Shown: positions 24,570 through 30,122 of the stretch, piece after piece
Position numbering within the stretch: position 1 is the first letter of the stretch
Layout of the letters: the number at the start of each line of letters is the position of its first letter
Assembly (NCBI RefSeq): GCF_002399615.1
Contig: NZ_DHDZ01000028.1
Span: 1 to 42,270 of the forward strand
Origin: Pedobacter sp. UBA4863
GTDB taxonomy: Bacteria > Bacteroidota > Bacteroidia > Sphingobacteriales > Sphingobacteriaceae
Direction of reading: 5' to 3'
DNA: 42,270 nt
Translations under genes and position numbers: made by a program
The notes under the pieces: model-generated
What the model was told of the DNA's origin: nothing
The model's input: only the letters and a program-made list of their open reading frames with translations
The model's database searches: none

Positions 24570-25688
24570 TTATTTACTATAAACTTTGTCAATAGCTTTT
24601 GCTAATTTGTTTAATCTGCCCTCTTGATCAATATTTGAATTATAAATGATATTAGCGTTCTTATCAATCAAGAAATATGCAGGTACGCTATAGACGCCAA
24701 ATTTCTTGCTAATTATTCCATCCCTTGCTTTCTTTTTCTCAGATACGTTTATCCATGCGGCTAAATCGTTGTCTTTAATATGTAAATTCCATTTGCCAAT
24801 ATCATCGTCTTCATTAAAATAAACTACTTTAAGACCTTTACTGCTATATTTTTTATAAATGCTTTTTAAAATGGGTAACTCTTGTTTACATGGGACACAC
24901 CAAGTGGCTGAAAAAACAATTAAATATATATCTCCATTTAGCGTTTCATTTTTAAATATTGAACCATCATATTTTTCAACACGAAAGAACGGAACTTTCT
25001 TTTCTACTAATGTATTTTTATTTACTAGAAAATAGTTAGCTATGTTGTCTGATAAAACCTTACCGATGTCACTCTTTTTTGCAATTTCAGAAAAATTATC
25101 ATATGTATTTTTAACATATAATTGATAGTCCTTACGAAAGTTGTATAAGCTTAATTCATATAGAAGTAAAGCAGAAAAATAGTTATCAGGATAATTTTTT
25201 AAATAATCCATTTGTTTTTCGTTTAACTCAGCAATTCCTTCTTTGGTTAATACCCTCGCACCTCCTTCAGCGATACTAAACTTATCGTAATATTTATCCC
25301 TTATTTGATGTAGGCTGTCTAGAACTGCTATGCCTTTATTGCCTGTGATGTTTAGAGGAGCATATCCAGCTATCGGAATGGTAGTATTCGAAAGTATAAG
25401 ATTATTTTCTCCAGAATTTATTATTATGATTTTAGATAGTTTGCTTTTAACTTTTGAGACGGAGACAAAGGCAACTTCTTCATTGATTGTGCCATCATAG
25501 AACAGCTGACCGTTTTTGACAGTTAAGCTATCTTTTTTCAATACTTTTCGTTGGTCTTTATCTAAAATAGCAATAAGGAATTTATCCCCTTCAAAATCCT
25601 TCGTGGTTTTGATTTTCAGAGAAAAAATATGTTGAGCTTCTACATAGCTAGGATATATGAGAAGTAAAAAATAAAATAAATATCGCAT
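24570..25688 (-). CDS. TlpA-like thiol-disulfide oxidoreductase (downstream of precursor 1)
   Basis: 372 residues from MRYLFYFLLL, which gives a clean signal peptide ending SYVEAQ; an ATG at 25745 would overlap the precursor gene and add residues before the signal. An N-terminal domain of about 100 residues resembles the DUF4369-type region found in such proteins. The C-terminal thioredoxin domain has the active site ATWCVPCKQE (C264, C267) and a cis-proline region VYSVPAYFLI. It would act in the periplasm on disulfides. Position directly between precursor 1 and the exporter suggests a role in folding or isomerising the six-cysteine peptide. A 10-bp hairpin lies between precursor and this gene. 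Confidence 0.88.
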   Translation of the reverse strand: MRYLFYFLLLIYPSYVEAQHIFSLKIKTTKDFEGDKFLIAILDKDQRKVLKKDSLTVKNGQLFYDGTINEEVAFVSVSKVKSKLSKIIIINSGENNLILSNTTIPIAGYAPLNITGNKGIAVLDSLHQIRDKYYDKFSIAEGGARVLTKEGIAELNEKQMDYLKNYPDNYFSALLLYELSLYNFRKDYQLYVKNTYDNFSEIAKKSDIGKVLSDNIANYFLVNKNTLVEKKVPFFRVEKYDGSIFKNETLNGDIYLIVFSATWCVPCKQELPILKSIYKKYSSKGLKVVYFNEDDDIGKWNLHIKDNDLAAWINVSEKKKARDGIISKKFGVYSVPAYFLIDKNANIIYNSNIDQEGRLNKLAKAIDKVYSK

Positions 25689-25703
25689 ATAAAATTCTTT
25701 AGA

Positions 25704-25728
25704 TATACCCACGAATATCGTGGGTATA
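25704..25728 (-). promoter_or_regulatory. Intercistronic hairpin after precursor gene 1
   Basis: TATACCCACG (25704-25713) and CGTGGGTATA (25719-25728) form a perfect 10-bp stem with a 5-base loop, 13 bases after the precursor stop codon. No U tract. It probably protects the precursor mRNA or limits read-through into TlpA. Precursor 2 has an analogous hairpin of different sequence. Confidence 0.65.
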
Positions 25729-25741
25729 AAAATTGAAAAAA

Positions 25742-25969
25742 TCAAGCTAAACAGCCAGAAAATGGCACACTAGATGATCCGTCCTGAGCAATACAGCGGC
25801 ATTGTTCTCCATTTATTGAACTCCCACATGATCCTGAGACCCATTCACCACCTGCTCCGCGATAACTACATATTGCAAAGGCGCAGTCTTTCCCCACTTC
25901 TTCAGGCATTGCATACCCTCCCATTACTTTTTTCATCTCAGCACGGCTGAGTAAATTTTGCTTGTTCAT
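25742..25969 (-). CDS. Double-glycine leader precursor peptide 1, six-cysteine core
   Basis: 75 residues. The leader MNKQNLLSRAEMKKVMGG (1-18) ends in the GG processing site for C39 exporters and fits the Bacteroidota GG-precursor family. The predicted core of 57 residues is rich in Gly and Ser and has six cysteines (29, 34, 48, 57, 59, 73), enough for three disulfides; it includes CAFAIC and QCRC. No lanthionine, YcaO or radical-SAM enzyme is nearby, so disulfides are the expected modification. It is followed by TlpA, the C39 exporter and HlyD, and preceded by a structured element. Bioactivity (bacteriocin, toxin or signal) is unknown. Confidence 0.88.
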   Translation of the reverse strand: MNKQNLLSRAEMKKVMGGYAMPEEVGKDCAFAICSYRGAGGEWVSGSCGSSINGEQCRCIAQDGSSSVPFSGCLA

Positions 25970-25977
25970 AATTTTTA

Positions 25978-26096
25978 TAAATTTGGATGTTTAAGTTTTT
26001 GCAGGCCTTCCACGCTGGCCTGCTTACGGCGGTGAGGGTAAACGCCCTTACTCGTTGTTGGGGCAGTCTCGCTTGCAATAGTGCTGCCCCTTTTTT
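25978..26096. ncRNA. Structured element, copy 1 (leader of precursor 1 or divergent small RNA)
   Basis: Three stems. H3: GCAGGCC (26001-26007) / GGCCTGC (26017-26023). H2: GTGAGGG (26032-26038) / CCCTTAC (26045-26051). H1: GGGGCAG (26060-26066) / CTGCCCC (26084-26090), then TTTTTT on the plus strand. Copy 2 at 27639-27754 keeps the stems by compensatory changes and shares the linker TTACTCGTTGTTGGGGCAG. On the minus strand it is the 5' region of precursor 1. On the plus strand it has TTTG-N17-TAAATTTG (25957-25985) upstream and a terminator-like end, consistent with an RNA of about 105 nt. The strand is unresolved. Confidence 0.7.
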
Positions 26097-26131
26097 AACA
26101 TCTAGACTTAAAAGTATTTTTTCTTACGATC

Positions 26132-26189
26132 GGTGTTATCACCACATTGTTTTACTTTTTAGTTCAATGCGTGGAATGGTGATAACACC
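26132..26189. repeat. 58-bp segment bounded by perfect 13-bp inverted repeats
   Basis: GGTGTTATCACCA (26132-26144) and TGGTGATAACACC (26177-26189). Each arm is itself of the form GGTG-N4-CACC. It lies next to the end of the C39 relic. It may be an operator pair for precursor 1 or a small insertion remnant that truncated the relic. Confidence 0.6.
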
Positions 26190-26192
26190 AAC

Positions 26193-26258
26193 CACATATA
26201 AATTTATTATCATACGTAAGCAGGCAGAACCGTAATCCATTTCATTAACTTGTTTTAC
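26193..26258 (-). pseudogene. Relic of a second C39 ABC exporter (N-terminal fragment)
   Basis: The minus strand reads VKQVNEMDYGSACLRMIINL in one frame, matching exporter residues 7-26 (YKQPDQMDCGPTCLRMIAKH) with the same codon register. The catalytic Cys codon TGC has become TAC (Tyr). No start codon is present, and a stop lies a few codons upstream. Homology ends at about 26193, beside the 13-bp inverted repeat. It occupies the position after TlpA 2 that the intact exporter occupies after TlpA 1. Confidence 0.8.
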
Positions 26259-26312
26259 AGACCCTTACCTCCTAAATATTTTAGAATGCAGATCAATATC
26301 CAAAAAGCAATG

Positions 26313-27353
26313 CTATTTATTTATTAATTTTCTTACTTCTTCTAACATTTTTTTCCCTCTCAAATTTCTAGCAATTATTTTTCCATTGGGATCCACAATT
26401 AAATTTGCTGGAATACTCATGATATTAAACTTTTTGGACAAAAGACTGTCCCAGTTCTTCAAATCAGAAATATGTATAAATGGTTGCAACCCGTCTTTGC
26501 CGATTGCTTCCAACCATTTGTCTTTATCCTTATCAAACGAAATCTGAACAATCTGTAACTTGTTTTTGTACTTTTTATATATCTGTTTTATATAAGGGTT
26601 TTCTGCCCTACACGGCACGCACCATGAGGCCCAAAAATCAAACAGTACATATTTGCCCAAAAGAGTTTTACTATTTATCATTGTGCCTAAAGTGTCTGGT
26701 AACTGGAAATATGCTAAAGATTTTCCTACAATTACACTGTCTGTTAAAAATTTAATGAACATACCTGTAGAACTTTCAAATTGTTTTGACGGCAGTATTT
26801 TGGTAAGGGAATCTAATATCTTATCCTCTATTTTATTATATAGTTCGAATAAAAGCTGTCCACTAAAGGGGTTTTGCAGATGCTTTTTTATAAAGGTAAC
26901 CTCTGCTTTGTTAATCTGGGTGGGGTCAAACAAATCGCCCCTAAGGTAATATGCCAGCGAATCCCGTTCTTTATTCCATTGTAATTTTCCTTCTGCCAAT
27001 ACCTTGTTAAACATGGAGTCTATCTGGATTTTAACGACTCCAGTATCGGCAAGCAACCCGGTTATTTTTGTTGAATAATATCCATCTGCGTTCTTCTTAT
27101 AGTCTTGGCATATCAACTTATAAGATTCTGCTGTTTTGGCTGCAAATTTAAAACCGAAACTGCCATTGATAATGGTATCGACTAGCTCTAATGCTGTCGC
27201 CATTGAATTTTTATGCCCGATGTACTTGTACAATTTGATTTCCTTATTATTAAACCGTTCATCAATGGTGCCCTGTATCCAAAGACTATCTTGTGCAAAG
27301 GTGTATGTTAGCCTAAACACCATTATAAGCGTGATAAAAGTTGTCTTTTTCAT
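26313..27353 (-). CDS. TlpA-like thiol-disulfide oxidoreductase (downstream of precursor 2)
   Basis: 346 residues with a signal peptide (MKKTTFITLIMVFRLTYTFAQ). The N-terminal region (about 22-120) is DUF4369-like (IQGTIDERFNNKEIKLYKYI); the C-terminal thioredoxin domain has WASWCVPCRAE (C245, C248) and a cis-proline loop IMSIPANLIVD. It is a paralogue of the TlpA after precursor 1 but diverged well beyond the active site. Likely periplasmic, acting on disulfides of the exported peptides. It is separated from precursor 2 by a 10-bp hairpin and followed by the exporter relic, so it now depends on the downstream exporter for any shared function. Confidence 0.9.
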   Translation of the reverse strand: MKKTTFITLIMVFRLTYTFAQDSLWIQGTIDERFNNKEIKLYKYIGHKNSMATALELVDTIINGSFGFKFAAKTAESYKLICQDYKKNADGYYSTKITGLLADTGVVKIQIDSMFNKVLAEGKLQWNKERDSLAYYLRGDLFDPTQINKAEVTFIKKHLQNPFSGQLLFELYNKIEDKILDSLTKILPSKQFESSTGMFIKFLTDSVIVGKSLAYFQLPDTLGTMINSKTLLGKYVLFDFWASWCVPCRAENPYIKQIYKKYKNKLQIVQISFDKDKDKWLEAIGKDGLQPFIHISDLKNWDSLLSKKFNIMSIPANLIVDPNGKIIARNLRGKKMLEEVRKLINK

Positions 27354-27367
27354 AAAAGTGATATAAG

Positions 27368-27392
27368 ATAGTCGGGTCTACAACCCGACTAT
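27368..27392 (-). promoter_or_regulatory. Intercistronic hairpin after precursor gene 2
   Basis: ATAGTCGGGT (27368-27377) and ACCCGACTAT (27383-27392) form a perfect 10-bp stem with a 5-base loop, four bases after the precursor stop. Same stem length, loop length and position as the hairpin after precursor 1, but unrelated sequence. Confidence 0.65.
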
Positions 27393-27396
27393 TGCC

Positions 27397-27627
27397 TTAG
27401 GCATGGTTGTTTGTACATTTGTAAATTGTTCTACCAGGACAGCTAGAACCAAAATCATAAGGGACACAAGTAGTACCATTTGTACAATCAGAATTGTTAT
27501 AACATTCATTCTCACAATCGCCACTGGTTCCTAAGTCTTCCAATCCTCCCATTACTTTTTTCATTTCGGCCCTGCTAAGCAAAGTTGCTCCAGCAAATGC
27601 TTTTTCGTTTAATTCTAAACTTTTCAT
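27397..27627 (-). CDS. Double-glycine leader precursor peptide 2, six-cysteine core
   Basis: 76 residues. The leader (1-28) ends LLSRAEMKKVMGG, identical over 13 residues to precursor 1 but with ten extra N-terminal residues (MKSLELNEKA...). The 48-residue core has six cysteines (38, 42, 48, 54, 63, 71) in a knottin-like spacing C-x3-C-x5-C-x5-C-x8-C-x7-C and is acidic at its start (LEDLGTSGDCENEC). It is expected to be processed by the C39 exporter encoded downstream. The two cores share no evident sequence similarity apart from cysteine number, so they may have different targets. Confidence 0.88.
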   Translation of the reverse strand: MKSLELNEKAFAGATLLSRAEMKKVMGGLEDLGTSGDCENECYNNSDCTNGTTCVPYDFGSSCPGRTIYKCTNNHA

Positions 27628-27638
27628 TTTTTAAGTTT

Positions 27639-27754
27639 TAAATTTGTTTTAACTAAGGTTTTGTAAACCTTCACGCAGGTTTACTTAGACGGTACGCATA
27701 TACGTGCTTACTCGTTGTTGGGGCAGTGTCGTTTGCAACCGGGCTGCCCCTTTT
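27639..27754. ncRNA. Structured element, copy 2 (leader of precursor 2 or divergent small RNA)
   Basis: Stems: H3 GTAAACC (27663-27669) / GGTTTAC (27678-27684); H2 GTACGCA (27692-27698) / TGCTTAC (27705-27711), one mismatch; H1 GGGGCAG (27720-27726) / CTGCCCC (27744-27750) with a 17-base loop, as in copy 1, then TTTT. Relative to copy 1, three H3 pairs and two H2 pairs are changed on both sides. TAAATTTG (27639-27646) is also conserved upstream on the plus strand, though without a good -33 element. Confidence 0.7.
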
Positions 27755-27786
27755 ACCCTATCCGCGAATTTTGGGTATTTCTTTAG

Positions 27787-29370
27787 CTAACCTATCAGAT
27801 ATGGTATATCTTCTAATCTATAGGGTTCCGGTATTTTATATCCGTTAACCAATATGGTTGGCGTAAAGGTAATTTCGGTCATCTGGCACCATTGCTTTTG
27901 TTTTTTGGTGGTTTTGCTTACTTCTTCTCCAATATTAACCGGATAATGTTTTGCCCACTCATCGTATTTTTTCTCACGCTGTGCATACCATTGGTTCAGG
28001 GCTTTTTCTACCAATGCTACATTGTTGGTTAAGTTTAAGGCTGTTATGTGGCGTGCTACCTTTGTTCTTTGGTCATCATCATGGTCGGCCGTTGTGAACA
28101 CTATTTTCAGTTGAATGTCCTTTCTTGTTTTCAACCATTTATCTAACGTTTCGTGAGCCTTTGCACATGGGCCGCAAAAGGGATTACTTACCATGGTAAT
28201 AATGGTTTGTGCTGCTGGATCTCCAAGGGTTATTGGCGCTAGTTCATTAGGCACAGCATAACGTGGCTGTTTAGTAAGCGCATGCCCAAACAACTCGCTA
28301 TTGTATTTAAACTTTTTCAATTGCCTTTTTAACAAATTATATTCTGCAGCTTTTTGCAATTCGGGTTTTAAGATAAACCATAATAAAACTGGCACTATAA
28401 AACTTGACACTAGGCCAAAAATTGAAGACGGAACTGCAAGGTTCAAAGTCCAAGAATTAGAACTCAAAGCGGCAAAAAATTCTAGCCATAAAACAACTTG
28501 TACAGTACAACACAATAGGCACCAATTCTTATGGCTGAACTGATAATAAATAGACCAAACTGTGTAAGGCAAAGCGCAAACATTAAATAAAATCAGTATT
28601 GATATAGAAGAAGGAACAAATAGTAAAGCAAGGAAAGTGCCCGCAAAATAGAAAAAACCTACTTCAGCCCAGCTTAACCACGAAGTGGCTTTTGCCGCAT
28701 CAGATTTTAAAATAGCATTGCAGTTATTTTTTTTACCTAAGCTACATAGATTTTGTATCAATGGATTATTAGCATTTATACTATGAGTTAACAGTAAAGC
28801 AGAAATACCTAAGCCAATAAATTTTAAAATAAGTAGAAAGGTGTAACCTAAACCAAGCGTACTAAAATTTAAACTAACCAAAATGGCCAATGTAACAAAT
28901 GTAATAAGTGCAGGTATTTTTAAATTATTAAGCGTTCCTATAAACTGCTCACTAGAATATTTCTCCTCTCCGCTTTTTGGTATTTTTTCTACGTGAAGTA
29001 ATACCCCACTCCATCTTTCTAAAAACTCTTGTTCCGTGATTTGTTTTCTTTTAACTTTTTCATCGCTGTAGGTTACTTTACCATTAACAATTTCATGGAT
29101 TAACATTAATAAACCTCCATTTGCAGGACTTTGTGCAATAAATGGAAATTGCAATTCTTCTACCTTATAGCTTTCCTTTTTTATAAGATAGCCTGCATTT
29201 GGCATATTCCACGCTGTAAAACAATCGCTCACAGCCATTAAACTCGGAAAATCTGGGTGATCTTCTAGTTTATTCCTTAAGCTAAAATCACTTACTTTTA
29301 TGCTTAATTCCTTTAACAATAGTCTAGGTACTTCAATAGCATTGTGGGGGAGGTGAGCAATTAATTTCAT
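27787..29370 (-). CDS. VKOR-thioredoxin fusion with a degenerate C39-like N-terminal domain
   Basis: 527 residues. Residues 1-130 resemble C39 peptidase domains of exporters (HPDFPSLMAVSDCF, IVNGKVTYSDE, EFLERWSGVLLHVEK) but lack the N-terminal Gln-Cys motif, so this part is probably non-catalytic and may recognise leaders or the exporter. Residues about 150-335 are membrane helices of a vitamin K epoxide reductase domain with C209/C217 (CSLGKKNNC) and the active CLLC at 284-287. Residues about 380-527 are a DsbA-like thioredoxin domain with CGPC (399-402). It should generate disulfides in the periplasm using quinone. First gene of the peptide cluster, divergent from the XRE regulator. Confidence 0.9.
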   Translation of the reverse strand: MKLIAHLPHNAIEVPRLLLKELSIKVSDFSLRNKLEDHPDFPSLMAVSDCFTAWNMPNAGYLIKKESYKVEELQFPFIAQSPANGGLLMLIHEIVNGKVTYSDEKVKRKQITEQEFLERWSGVLLHVEKIPKSGEEKYSSEQFIGTLNNLKIPALITFVTLAILVSLNFSTLGLGYTFLLILKFIGLGISALLLTHSINANNPLIQNLCSLGKKNNCNAILKSDAAKATSWLSWAEVGFFYFAGTFLALLFVPSSISILILFNVCALPYTVWSIYYQFSHKNWCLLCCTVQVVLWLEFFAALSSNSWTLNLAVPSSIFGLVSSFIVPVLLWFILKPELQKAAEYNLLKRQLKKFKYNSELFGHALTKQPRYAVPNELAPITLGDPAAQTIITMVSNPFCGPCAKAHETLDKWLKTRKDIQLKIVFTTADHDDDQRTKVARHITALNLTNNVALVEKALNQWYAQREKKYDEWAKHYPVNIGEEVSKTTKKQKQWCQMTEITFTPTILVNGYKIPEPYRLEDIPYLIG

Positions 29371-29423
29371 ATTTATTTGGTTGGTTATTCCAATTTACAA
29401 CGCAACTATACAAAAACAAAAAA

Positions 29424-29440
29424 TGTGTAAAATTTGCACA
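29424..29440. promoter_or_regulatory. Near-palindromic operator candidate between the VKOR and XRE genes
   Basis: TGTGTAAAATTTGCACA is palindromic at all but the fifth and thirteenth bases (and the centre). It lies 54 bases upstream of the VKOR gene start and 166 upstream of the XRE gene. A site for the divergent XRE regulator is a reasonable guess. Confidence 0.4.
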
Positions 29441-29605
29441 AAATTTAGAAAATTAAAAGTTTTTTTTATGAGAGAGGGGATTGAAATCAACTATCTTAGC
29501 TTTTCAATAAAAACCATAACCACAAACAATACAACTACTTACATTTAATTTCATTCTTAAAGCATAATGTAGTAACTTCAATTATACTAACTAAATTTTG
29601 CGTTT

Positions 29606-29866
29606 ATGAATATTGGAAATGTTTTAAAAAAACTAAGAGAATACAAAGCAATCAGTCAAAAATCGGTAGCATATTATTTGAATATAGAAAGATCTACCTA
29701 CGCCAGATTAGAAGAGAACCAAACCCAGCTTACCATTGCACTTGCAGTTAAAATTGCCAAGTTTTACGGCATGGAGTTTAACTACCTTGCTTTATGCCTA
29801 GAATTTGAACGTTACTTGCTTTGTGCCACTACCGAAAGACTAGTAAAAAGTAAACCTGTCACTTAA
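29606..29866 (+). CDS. XRE-family helix-turn-helix regulator
   Basis: 86 residues. The helix-turn-helix covers about residues 5-65: LKKLREYKAISQKSVAYYLNIERSTYARLEENQTQLTIALAVKIAKFYG, with SQKSVAYYLNIERSTYARLE as the core. A short tail follows with no sensor domain. It is divergent from the peptide cluster, 235 bases from the VKOR gene, and is the only regulator in that neighbourhood. I infer that it controls the cluster and possibly itself. The 29867-30122 interval downstream holds a dispersed repeat and the dnaK terminator. Confidence 0.85.
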   Translation: MNIGNVLKKLREYKAISQKSVAYYLNIERSTYARLEENQTQLTIALAVKIAKFYGMEFNYLALCLEFERYLLCATTERLVKSKPVT

Positions 29867-29962
29867 CATACAATCTTTATTCGCTAGTCTATGTTTTTTC
29901 ATCAGTTTTAATAGATGTTGTTTTATGCAATTTATTGGACTAGTGCTAACGGTCATCGCTTT

Positions 29963-30016
29963 AAGATTGCTTCTCCGAATGGTCGGAGCAGGCTGCCGTT
30001 CCTCCTCGCAATAACG
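29963..30016 (-). repeat. Dispersed repeat, copy A (inverted relative to copy B)
   Basis: Bases 29963-29995 are a perfect 33-bp inverted copy of 32318-32350; similarity continues to about 30016 (CGTTATTGCGAGGAGGAACG on the minus strand). The core holds the hairpin CTCCG-N6-CGGAG. The sequence CGTCATTGCGAG...GAAGCAATCT is a pattern I know as a widespread bacterial intergenic repeat. Confidence 0.8.
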
Positions 30017-30027
30017 ATAAGCACCAA

Positions 30028-30063
30028 CAAAAAAGCGTTACTGAAATTAATCAGCAACGCTTT
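30028..30063 (-). terminator. Intrinsic terminator of dnaK
   Basis: On the minus strand AAAGCGTTGCTG pairs with CAGTAACGCTTT (one mismatch in 12 positions), followed by TTTTTTGTT. It lies about 60 bases past the dnaK stop codon. Confidence 0.85.
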
Positions 30064-30122
30064 CTATCTTTAGGTCTTTAAGCTTTCAGACTTCCGTCAT
30101 CGGACTTCGGACTTTCCAACTT

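Noticed and set aside
25689..25745. ATG at 25745 as the start of TlpA 1
   Set aside because: It would overlap the end of precursor 1 and span the intercistronic hairpin; the ATG at 25688 begins a proper signal peptide.
25985..26100. Integron attC-like recombination site for the precursor genes
   Set aside because: The element folds into hairpins, but the expected RYYYAAC/GTTRRRY boxes and an integrase are absent, and it lies before, not after, each gene.
25987..26235. A plus-strand reading frame of 82 codons across the structured element and exporter relic
   Set aside because: It runs antisense through the relic and the hairpins, has no family resemblance, and is better explained by the structured element and the minus-strand relic.
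27397..27627. Lanthipeptide or other enzymatically crosslinked RiPP
   Set aside because: No LanM/LanBC, YcaO or radical-SAM gene is in the cluster; cysteines plus VKOR/TlpA enzymes favour simple disulfides.
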